The notes below the pieces were generated by a model. The model had not been told where the DNA came from, did no database searches, and saw nothing but the letters and a program-made list of their open reading frames with translations. The translations under genes and the position numbers were made by a program. A stretch of DNA of 64,000 nucleotides from SZUA-547 sp963669265 (lineage in GTDB: Bacteria > Pseudomonadota > Alphaproteobacteria > Rhodobacterales > Rhodobacteraceae): assembly GCA_963669265.1 (NCBI GenBank), contig OY769916.1, positions 3,162,001 to 3,226,000 on the forward strand, written 5' to 3'. Positions 35,353-42,507 of the stretch are shown here, piece by piece; position 1 is the first letter of the stretch; each line of letters opens with the position of its first letter.

Positions 35353-36525
35353 TCAGTTTCCCGCCGCGGGGCGGTCGGCCGGATTCGGGGCTGGCGCGCT
35401 TTCGGGCGCAAGCTCGGTGATCGGCTCTTTGACGTCGCTCTCGGGGTCGGTTTCCGATCCCGACGCCGCCGCGACTGCCGAGGCCTCCGCATTGTCGGCG
35501 TCTTCAGGAGAAGCTTCTTCTGGGGCGGCCTCGACGGCCTTCTCGGGTGGTGTGATCAGCGCAATGTCGCTGAGCGCGCCATCGGGCGCGCTGGTGGTCA
35601 GAGTTTCAACATTGGCGCCGGTGCGCAGCTCATCGACCGCCTCGCGCGCCAGCCGGGCCGAAAGCTCTTCTTCCAGGGTTGCGCGCACGCTTTCCAGCTC
35701 CGGCGCCGGGCGATCGCGGATGTCGACCAGATGGATCAGATGCCAGCCGAAATCGGATTGCACGGGTTCGGAGATCTCGCCGATCTCCATCGCGAAGGCG
35801 GCCTCCGCGAATTGCGGCACCATCTGCTCTTTCTCGAAATATCCCAGATCGCCGCCGCCGGGGCCGGTCGGCCCGGTGGAATGCTCGCGCGCGGCCTCGG
35901 CGAAATCCTTGCCGCCCCGGATCTCGGCCAGCACGCCCTTGGCGGTGTCCTCCTCCTTCAGAAGGATGTGGCTGGCGCGAACCTGCTTCACCGGCTCCAC
36001 ATCGGCGTAGATCCGGTTGTATTCCGCTTCGATCGCCTCATCCGTCAGCATCGCGCTCAGCACGTCTTCCAGATAGGCGTTGGCCAAAATCGCCCGGTGC
36101 TGGGCCTGAATAGCCAGCGCGACGTCGATGCGGTCCTCCAGGCCCGACTTTTCGGCGGCGTTGGCGATCACCGTCTCGTCGATCAGCTGATTGACGATGC
36201 CCTCCCAAAGCGTCTCTTGCGGCAGCGCCCGGACCTGATCGGGCAGGGCGGTGTAGACGGCGACGACCTCGCGCAGCAGAATTTTCTTGTCGCCGACCGT
36301 CGCGACCACGTCGTCGCCCGCATAGGACCGCGCGTCGCTCTCCGCCGCCTCGCCGTCCGCCTGCGGGGCGGGTTGCGCCGCCGCCTCAGCGGTCGTTTCG
36401 GCCGCTTCCGGCTCAGTGGTCTGCGCCGCGGCGTCGCCGGTGAACGCGCCCATGGCGAGAACGGGGACGAGAACCGAGGCGAGTAACGTTGAGAGACGCG
36501 CGGAAGGCTGGCGAACACTGGTCAT
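35353..36525 (-). CDS. Exported peptidyl-prolyl isomerase, parvulin type
   Basis: 390 residues from ATG 36525, supported by AGGAG at good spacing. A signal peptide (residues ~10-33) ends near DAAAQ. The middle carries a SurA-like N-terminal helix region (VVATVGDKKILLREVV) and a parvulin domain (VRASHILLKEEDTA ... GDLGYFEKEQMVPQF ... SDFGWHLIHLVDI). Flanking segments of ~45 and ~80 residues are Ala/Pro/Glu-rich and probably disordered. It acts in the periplasm on outer-membrane protein folding. It is divergent from secA and, in relatives, is also next to argJ and secA. Confidence 0.92.
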   Translation of the reverse strand: MTSVRQPSARLSTLLASVLVPVLAMGAFTGDAAAQTTEPEAAETTAEAAAQPAPQADGEAAESDARSYAGDDVVATVGDKKILLREVVAVYTALPDQVRALPQETLWEGIVNQLIDETVIANAAEKSGLEDRIDVALAIQAQHRAILANAYLEDVLSAMLTDEAIEAEYNRIYADVEPVKQVRASHILLKEEDTAKGVLAEIRGGKDFAEAAREHSTGPTGPGGGDLGYFEKEQMVPQFAEAAFAMEIGEISEPVQSDFGWHLIHLVDIRDRPAPELESVRATLEEELSARLAREAVDELRTGANVETLTTSAPDGALSDIALITPPEKAVEAAPEEASPEDADNAEASAVAAASGSETDPESDVKEPITELAPESAPAPNPADRPAAGN

Positions 36526-36872
36526 CAAAGGCGCTCCTGGCACAGATTTGAAGTCGTATGAAATGCGGCGGGCGCCGCTGTTAAGTCGTTCCTGGCGTCC
36601 CTAACCGCCACATGGCTAAAACACCGTCCGTGGCGGCGTTGACAGGCGGTTGACCGCCGCTTACATGTCGCCGCGGCCCACCGACCGCACAGCGTGGTCG
36701 CAAAGGGCGCCAATCCGGATGTTCGCCGGGGCGACCAAAGCGACGCAGCTTCCAATATGACGTCACGCGCGGCCGGGCAAGGCTGGAGATTGCGAAGGGC
36801 CGGTTGGCGGCTCTTCAGAAGCGGCCGAGGTCCGGGTTGCGGACCCCGCTTATCGCGAAGGAACGCGTATTC
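36526..36872. other. Divergent promoter region between parvulin and secA
   Basis: About 350 bases separate two outward-reading genes of the protein export pathway. It holds a good sigma-70-type promoter for secA at 36639-36667, listed separately. No small gene is supported; long open frames here are shadows. Confidence 0.6.
36639..36667 (+). promoter_or_regulatory. Candidate secA promoter with palindromic spacer
   Basis: TTGACA (36639-36644), a 17-base spacer, then TACATG (36662-36667) fit a housekeeping promoter pointing at secA, 206 bases ahead of its ATG. The spacer contains a perfect 6-bp inverted repeat, GGCGGT (36645-36650) / ACCGCC (36653-36658), separated by TG, which could be a repressor site. 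Confidence 0.45.
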
Positions 36873-39629
36873 ATGCTTGGATTGGGCGGCATCGCCAAAA
36901 AAGTCTTTGGCACCGCGAATGACCGCAAGGTCAAAAGCGCTTTTTCCCGCGTATCGAAGATCAACGCGCTTGAGCCGGAGATGGAGGCGCTGTCGGATGA
37001 GGCGCTGCGCGGCAAGACGGCGGAGTTCCGCGAGCGGCTTCAAAATGGCGAGACCCTCGATCAGCTCCTAAATGAGGCCTTCGCCGTCGTGCGCGAGGGC
37101 GCGAAACGCGCGATCGGTCTTCGGCCGTTCGACGTGCAGCTTGTCGGCGGCATGATTCTGCACGATGGCGACATTTCCGAGATGAAGACGGGCGAGGGCA
37201 AGACCCTCGTCGCCACCCTGCCGGTCTATCTGAACGCGCTGGAGGGTAAGGGCGCCCATGTCGTCACGGTCAACGACTATCTGGCCCGCCGCGACGCCGA
37301 ATGGATGGGCAAGGTCTATCAGTTTCTCGGGATGACCACCGGCGTCATCGTCAATGATATGGATGATGAGGCGCGCCGCGCCGCCTATGCCTGCGACGTC
37401 ACCTACGCGACCAATAACGAGCTTGGCTTCGACTATCTGCGCGACAACATGAAGTACTCGCTCGACGCGATGGCGCAGCGCGGGCACCGCTTCGCGATTG
37501 TTGACGAGGTCGACTCGATTCTTATCGATGAGGCGCGCACGCCGCTGATCATCTCCGGCCCGGTTGCGGATCAGAGCGAGCTCTACATTACCATTGATTC
37601 CGTCATTCCGCTGCTTTCTGACGAGCATTGCGAGCTGGACGAGAAGCAGAGGACAGCGACCCTGACCGATGAGGGCGTCGAGTTTGTCGAAGCCGAACTG
37701 ATCAAGCGCGAGCTTTTGGCCGAGGGTGCGACGCTCTACGATCCGGAAAGCATCACCCTGCTGCATCACGTCAATCAGGCGCTGCGCGCGCACAAGATGC
37801 ACCACCGGGACCGCGAATATATCGTCAAGAACGGCAAGGTGATCATCATCGATGAGTTCACCGGCCGCATGATGGAGGGCCGACGCTGGGGCGATGGCCT
37901 GCATCAGGCGGTGGAGGCCAAGGAAAAACAGCCGATCCAGCCGGAGAACGTCACCTACGCCAGCGTGACCTTCCAGAACTATTTCCGTCTCTATGGCAAG
38001 CTGGCCGGCATGACCGGCACTGCGCTGACGGAGGCCGAAGAGTTTCAGGCGATCTATGGCCTGGACGTGATCGAAGTGCCGACGAATGTGCCGGTGGCCC
38101 GGCAGGACGACCATGATCAGGTGTTCCGCACCGCGCCGGAGAAATTTGACGCCATCGTCGATGCGATGAAAGACGCGCAGTCGCGCCAGCAGCCGGTTCT
38201 GGTCGGCACCACGTCGATCGACAAATCCGAGCACCTGTCCGACCTTCTCAAAAAGGCCGGCGTTAAGCATCAGGTGCTGAACGCGCGCTATCACGAGCAG
38301 GAGGCGCAGATCGTCGCCCAGGCCGGCGTGCCCGGCGCGGTGACCATCGCCACCAATATGGCGGGCCGCGGCACGGACATTCAGCTCGGCGGCAATCTGG
38401 ACATGCGGCTGGCCGTCGAGACCGAGGGTGTCGAGGATGAGGACAAGCGGGCCGAGATCAGCTCGCGCATCCGCGCCGAAATTCAGGCGGCCAAGGACGT
38501 GGCGCTGAAAGCGGGCGGCCTGTGGGTGGTCGGCACGGAGCGGCATGAAAGCCGGCGCATCGACAACCAGCTGCGCGGCCGGTCGGGCCGGCAGGGCGAT
38601 CCCGGCCAGTCGACCTTCTTTCTCAGCCTCGAAGACGACCTGATGCGGATTTTCGGGTCGGCCAATGTCGGCGGCATGCTGCAAAAGCTGGGCTTGGAGG
38701 AGGGCGAGGCGATCGTCCATCCCTGGGTCAACAAGGCGATCGAGAAAAGCCAGAAGAAGGTCGAAGCGCGCAACTTCGACATTCGGAAGACGCTGCTGAA
38801 ATTCGACGATGTGATGAACGATCAGCGCAAGGTGATCTTCGAACAGCGGCGCGAGATTATGGAATCGGACGACCTCTCGGACACCGTGCAGGATATGCGT
38901 CAGGCGCTGGTGGACGATCTGGTCGCGCAGCACGTGCCCGCGCGCGCCTATGCGGATGACTGGGATGTGGCCGGGCTGGCCGAGCAGTTGAAGCACTATT
39001 TCAACCACGACTTCCCGGTCGTCGAATGGGCGGCCGAAGAAGGCGTCGATGATGACGGCATTCGGGAGCGCCTGTATCAGGAAACCGACAAACTGGCGGC
39101 GCAAAAAGCGGTTCAACTTGGCTCTGAGCGTATGCGTTCGGTCGAGAAAGAGGTCATCCTACGCAAGATCGACGCCGAGTGGCGCGATCACCTGGTCATG
39201 CTCGACCATTTGCGCTCCTTCGTCGGTCTCCGGGCCCATGGGCAGCGCGACCCGCTGAACGAGTTCAAGTCCGAGGCGTTCCAGCTGTTCGAAGCTCTCT
39301 TGGGTCGCCTGCGCGGCGCGGTGACAGGCGAGCTGATGCATGTGCAGCTTGTCTCGATGGACGAGGTGGAGGCGCAGATCGCGGCCTTGCGCGCTCAGCA
39401 GGAGGCCGCCGCCGCGGAGGGTGCGGGCGACGCGCAGGCCGCGCCGTCCCACGATATGGCGGTCGCCATGGCCGCCGCCGCCCAGCGGGAGGCGCAGCAG
39501 GGCGTCGCAGTCGCCGAGGGACCCAAAGTCGATCCGAACGACCCCGACACCTGGGGCAAGGTCGGCCGCAATGAGGCCTGCCCCTGCGGCTCCGGCAAGA
39601 AGTACAAGCACTGCCATGGCCGGGTCTGA
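36873..39629 (+). CDS. secA: Preprotein translocase ATPase SecA
   Basis: 918-residue SecA, the motor that drives unfolded preproteins through SecYEG. The start ATG 36873 (MLGLGGIAKKVFG) is supported by AAGGA upstream. Walker A MKTGEGKT is at residues 104-111, Walker B VDEVDSILIDEA near residue 210, followed by the second motor domain with TNMAGRGTDIQLGG and RSGRQGDPG. The C-terminus ends with the zinc-binding NEACPCGSGKKYKHCH that binds SecB. Length is normal. A single-gene transcript divergent from parvulin. Confidence 0.98.
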   Translation: MLGLGGIAKKVFGTANDRKVKSAFSRVSKINALEPEMEALSDEALRGKTAEFRERLQNGETLDQLLNEAFAVVREGAKRAIGLRPFDVQLVGGMILHDGDISEMKTGEGKTLVATLPVYLNALEGKGAHVVTVNDYLARRDAEWMGKVYQFLGMTTGVIVNDMDDEARRAAYACDVTYATNNELGFDYLRDNMKYSLDAMAQRGHRFAIVDEVDSILIDEARTPLIISGPVADQSELYITIDSVIPLLSDEHCELDEKQRTATLTDEGVEFVEAELIKRELLAEGATLYDPESITLLHHVNQALRAHKMHHRDREYIVKNGKVIIIDEFTGRMMEGRRWGDGLHQAVEAKEKQPIQPENVTYASVTFQNYFRLYGKLAGMTGTALTEAEEFQAIYGLDVIEVPTNVPVARQDDHDQVFRTAPEKFDAIVDAMKDAQSRQQPVLVGTTSIDKSEHLSDLLKKAGVKHQVLNARYHEQEAQIVAQAGVPGAVTIATNMAGRGTDIQLGGNLDMRLAVETEGVEDEDKRAEISSRIRAEIQAAKDVALKAGGLWVVGTERHESRRIDNQLRGRSGRQGDPGQSTFFLSLEDDLMRIFGSANVGGMLQKLGLEEGEAIVHPWVNKAIEKSQKKVEARNFDIRKTLLKFDDVMNDQRKVIFEQRREIMESDDLSDTVQDMRQALVDDLVAQHVPARAYADDWDVAGLAEQLKHYFNHDFPVVEWAAEEGVDDDGIRERLYQETDKLAAQKAVQLGSERMRSVEKEVILRKIDAEWRDHLVMLDHLRSFVGLRAHGQRDPLNEFKSEAFQLFEALLGRLRGAVTGELMHVQLVSMDEVEAQIAALRAQQEAAAAEGAGDAQAAPSHDMAVAMAAAAQREAQQGVAVAEGPKVDPNDPDTWGKVGRNEACPCGSGKKYKHCHGRV

Positions 39630-39636
39630 CCCGGCC
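39618..39636 (+). terminator. Hairpin spanning the secA stop codon
   Basis: GGCCGGGT (39618-39625) and ACCCGGCC (39629-39636) form a perfect 8-bp stem with a 3-base loop. The TGA stop of secA (39627-39629) sits in the loop and first base of the right arm. There is no T-run, so termination is uncertain; it may protect the mRNA 3' end. Confidence 0.3.
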
Positions 39637-39664
39637 TACCGTTCCTAGCGCGGCGTAAGGTGGC

Positions 39665-39712
39665 TTGACGGGGTCTTCGATTTAATTAACCATAGGGTTA
39701 ATGAATTGGAGG
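39665..39712 (+). promoter_or_regulatory. Promoter and operator-like palindrome of the ArsR-family gene
   Basis: TTGACG (39665-39670) is a likely -35 element. The expected -10 zone is covered by a perfect inverted repeat, ATTAACC (39685-39691) / GGTTAAT (39696-39702), with a 4-base centre. The ribosome site GGAGG is at 39708-39712, nine bases before the ATG. The geometry fits a self-repressing ArsR-type regulator binding its own promoter. Confidence 0.55.
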
Positions 39713-39720
39713 CTTCCCGC

Positions 39721-40056
39721 ATGGACCCGCTCAGCCGCGCCTATTCGGCGCTCGCCGACCCGACCCGTCGCGCCATCATCGAGCAATTGAGCTCTGGCGA
39801 CGCGAGTTTCACCGATCTCGCCAAACCATTTGAGATCTCTCGTCCGGCGGTGGTCAAACATCTGCGTGCGCTGGAGGCCGCCGGTCTGATCGCCAAGGAC
39901 GGTTCAAAATCCCGGCCTGTCTATCGCCTCTCCGCCAGCGCCATGCGCGCGCCGCATGACTGGTTGCGGAACTACGCGCGGTTCTGGGAAGGCTCGCTTG
40001 ATCGGCTCGACGCCTATGTCCGTGAGGTTGTGGACTCCAAGGGAGGAAAGGCATGA
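39721..40056 (+). CDS. ArsR family helix-turn-helix repressor
   Basis: 111 residues. The winged helix is clear: DPTRRAIIEQLSSGDASFTDLAKPFEISRPAVVKHLRALEAAGLI at residues ~12-58, with no metal-binding Cys, so it is of the non-metal ArsR type usually paired with an SRPBCC protein. The start ATG 39721 is favoured by GGAGG upstream; an in-frame start five codons earlier is unlikely. It overlaps the next gene by four bases. It probably represses this operon through the palindrome in its promoter. Confidence 0.9.
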   Translation: MDPLSRAYSALADPTRRAIIEQLSSGDASFTDLAKPFEISRPAVVKHLRALEAAGLIAKDGSKSRPVYRLSASAMRAPHDWLRNYARFWEGSLDRLDAYVREVVDSKGGKA

Positions 40057-40535
40057 CCGAGGCCGCGCCCATCCCCGAAACCGTCACCGTCGCGCGTCCG
40101 TCGTCTGATGCGGTCGTCATTGAGCGCTGGTATCCGGCGTCTCCCGAGTTGCTGTGGAAGTTCTGGACCGACCCGGCGCATCTGGTCCGGTGGTGGGGAC
40201 CGGAAGGCACGACCTGCCCGGATTGCAAGATCGACCTCCGGGTCGGCGGCGCTTGGACCGCGATCATTCGCAACAGCGATGGCGAGGAATTTCCGACCGA
40301 ATGCGAATATCTGGAGCTTGACCCGCCCCGGCGCCTAGTCAGCTCCTGGCGCTGGATCAACGCGGACGGGCCCGGCGCGATCTCTCGCCTGTGTATCGAA
40401 CTGGCGGAGGAGGGCGACGGATGCCGCCTGCGCCTCAGCCATACCGAGCTCGCCGATGATGTCGCCGACCGGCACGCCGAGGGCTGGACCTCCTCCCTCG
40501 AAAGCCTGTCGATGGCGGTCGCCGACCGCGTCTGA
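40053..40535 (+). CDS. SRPBCC (AHSA1-like) domain protein
   Basis: 160 residues of the START/SRPBCC fold. Typical segments: VIERWYPASPELLWKFWTDP, WWGPEGTTCPDCKIDLRVGG and DGEEFPTECEYLELDPPRRL. Such proteins bind hydrophobic ligands; many are paired with ArsR-type repressors that they follow. Start overlaps the ArsR stop (ATGA). The downstream VOC protein is 32 bases away and probably in the same operon. Ligand unknown. Confidence 0.88.
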   Translation: MTEAAPIPETVTVARPSSDAVVIERWYPASPELLWKFWTDPAHLVRWWGPEGTTCPDCKIDLRVGGAWTAIIRNSDGEEFPTECEYLELDPPRRLVSSWRWINADGPGAISRLCIELAEEGDGCRLRLSHTELADDVADRHAEGWTSSLESLSMAVADRV

Positions 40536-40567
40536 CCCCTTTCACTTAAACCGATAGAGGCGCCTCA

Positions 40568-40942
40568 ATGCTGAAACCCAACCCGTTCAACTGGATCTCC
40601 GTTCCCGCCACCGATCTGGATCGCGCCATCGCGTTCTACAACGCGGTGTTCGACCTCTCGCTGGAGAAGGTGGATTTGATGGGCAACGAGATGACGTTTT
40701 TCTCGATGGACCCGGAGGCGCATGGCGCCACGGGCGCCATCAGCGTCGGTCCTGAAAAACCGGGCGAGGATGGCGCGATCCCGTTCTTCGGATGCAATGT
40801 CGATCTGCAGCAGGCGCTCGACCGGGTCACGGATGCGGGCGGCGAGGTTCTGGCGCCCAAATTTCCCATCGGCGAACATGGGTTCATCGCCTTTTTCCGC
40901 GACAGCGAAGGCAACAAGATCGGCCTGCATTCCGAGGCCTAG
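40568..40942 (+). CDS. VOC family (glyoxalase/bleomycin resistance-like) protein
   Basis: 124 residues, one vicinal-oxygen-chelate module pair. The family opening WISVPATDLDRAIAFYNAVF and the closing GFIAFFRDSEGNKIGLHSE are typical. Metal ligands cannot be confirmed, since the usual His near the start is missing here, so it may lack enzymatic metal. It is the third gene of the ArsR-SRPBCC cluster. Role unknown. Confidence 0.86.
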   Translation: MLKPNPFNWISVPATDLDRAIAFYNAVFDLSLEKVDLMGNEMTFFSMDPEAHGATGAISVGPEKPGEDGAIPFFGCNVDLQQALDRVTDAGGEVLAPKFPIGEHGFIAFFRDSEGNKIGLHSEA

Positions 40943-40960
40943 GCGCCAGGCCGGCGGCGC

Positions 40961-41950
40961 TCAGGCGTCCAGCAGCGCGCGGTCGATCTTGGCGCGGGGC
41001 GTGTATGTCGGCAGCGCGTCCATCCGCTCTCGCACGCTTGGGTGCAGGAAACACCCATGGCTGGCGGGCGCGCGGCGCGGTTTGCGGAACAGATAGAGCG
41101 GCGCGAACCCTTTCCACCGGCCGATCGGCGCCCCCAGTGGATCGGTGGGATAGCGGTCTCTCCACCCGTCCGGAGTGCGCATGCCGCATTTCTCCGCCTG
41201 TTCGATCATCCAGACGAGAGGGATGTTCGACAGCGGGCGCGAATCCGGGTCGCCGCCGACATCGCCATGACTGCCGGCGAACCAGGCCTGGCGGAGCGCG
41301 CCGCGCCAGCCGGGCGCGCTGCGCCAGAGCACCGGGCTGAACGCCGTGCGGGTCTCATCCAGCGCCAGCGCCTGAAACCCGTTGCGGATATGCGGCCCGA
41401 GCCGATGATTGTGAAACTCGGTCGCCATCGGTGAAAAGCGCGACAGGATCGGATAGGGCAGGCCCAGCGCTTTCACCGTGTCCCACACGCCGATCATGTC
41501 GATGAAAACTTCGTCATGGCAGTTTTCGACCCGGAACGCCTCCGCGACCGGCGAGGGGCGCGACTTTTCGTAGTAGCGAAACGCCCGCGCGATATTGCGC
41601 TCGGTCGCGTTCTCAGGCTGGAGCAGCCCGACCTGATCAATCAGTCCCGCCAGGCTGCGCACCGCATAGGCGCCCCGGCTGAAGCCGAACAGAAAGATCC
41701 GATCGCCCGGCGTATAGCGGCTGGCCAGAAACCCATAGCCGTGCAGGATCGCATCGTTCACGCCCAGCCCGACGGCGGCGCGCAACCAGCGCCGCGACCC
41801 CTCTCCCTGCACGCCCGGATGGTAGGCGAGTTGCCGCGTGCGGCTCGGCGCGTGCTCGGCGAGAAGCTTGAACAACAGGCCCGCGTTCGTCTCAAGACCC
41901 TCGTCAAGAACGCTCAATGTGCCGTCGATGATGTAAATTAAGTCACGCAT
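40961..41950 (-). CDS. DUF2235 family alpha/beta-hydrolase-like protein
   Basis: 329 residues of the DUF2235 fold, in which a GxSxG nucleophile elbow occurs as GFSRGA (Ser91 likely nucleophile). Also seen are IYIIDGTLSV at the start, DMIGVWDTVKALG, and WFAGSHGDVGG, the family's conserved His region. Some DUF2235 proteins are phospholipase effectors of type VI secretion (Tle1), but no secretion genes or immunity gene are near, so a house role is as likely. No signal peptide. Transcribed alone, convergent with the VOC gene. Confidence 0.87.
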   Translation of the reverse strand: MRDLIYIIDGTLSVLDEGLETNAGLLFKLLAEHAPSRTRQLAYHPGVQGEGSRRWLRAAVGLGVNDAILHGYGFLASRYTPGDRIFLFGFSRGAYAVRSLAGLIDQVGLLQPENATERNIARAFRYYEKSRPSPVAEAFRVENCHDEVFIDMIGVWDTVKALGLPYPILSRFSPMATEFHNHRLGPHIRNGFQALALDETRTAFSPVLWRSAPGWRGALRQAWFAGSHGDVGGDPDSRPLSNIPLVWMIEQAEKCGMRTPDGWRDRYPTDPLGAPIGRWKGFAPLYLFRKPRRAPASHGCFLHPSVRERMDALPTYTPRAKIDRALLDA

Positions 41951-42120
41951 TCCGGTTAATCTGAATTCCGTCCGAAGTTAAACATTGTTTTTCTTAATTC
42001 TATTACGACATGATTAGAACACGGCCCCCAATTTTGTGACGTGTTGAGAGGCGCCGGGCAGTAAAGACGGCCGAAAGAGCCGCCAGTTAGTGAGTACGTA
42101 GATGTGTAGGGGTTCAAGTT

Positions 42121-42507
42121 ATGGCTACGATGTTACATGATGCGATCGTTCTGACGATCGTTACGGACGAAACCAAAAAAACCGCCGAGCAAGTTCGCAA
42201 ATGGGCGGTTTCAAAAGCCGAAGACGCCGGACGCGCGCAGCGCAAATCCCGCGCCATCGGAACAGCGGTCAAGAAAGCTTTCCTGAACGTATCGGCGAAA
42301 CTGTTCCCGCGCGGCGACGAACAGCCGATGCTGATGGTGGCTCTGGAGATCACCGACGACGACGTGAAGTGCGATTTCATCGCCGACGGCGTGCGGCGGC
42401 GGGAGAGCCTGGGCGGCAACGCCGAGCTGTGCGACGCGATGGACGCGGCGCGGCGACGCACGCGGACGCCTGACGGTTGCACGCGGCTGCGGATGTCGAT
42501 GGCCTAA
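42121..42507 (+). CDS. Hypothetical protein
   Basis: 128 residues, hydrophilic and mildly basic. Two helices rich in Lys and Ala (TKKTAEQVRKWAVSKAEDAG, then RAIGTAVKKAFLN) and a strand segment MLMVALEITDDDVKC, with two Cys near the end. No family recognised. The upstream 170 bases are AT-rich (41951-42120) and probably contain its promoter. Its last four bases overlap the stop of the convergent molybdenum hydroxylase gene. Confidence 0.6.
   Translation: MATMLHDAIVLTIVTDETKKTAEQVRKWAVSKAEDAGRAQRKSRAIGTAVKKAFLNVSAKLFPRGDEQPMLMVALEITDDDVKCDFIADGVRRRESLGGNAELCDAMDAARRRTRTPDGCTRLRMSMA

Noticed and set aside
37068..39116. Minus-strand open frame (682 codons) opposite secA
   Set aside because: SecA is fully recognisable on the plus strand; the antisense frame is a codon-bias shadow.
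39618..39636. Claim of a classical Rho-independent terminator at the secA stop
   Set aside because: The stem is perfect but lacks a T-run, so it is kept only as a low-confidence hairpin.
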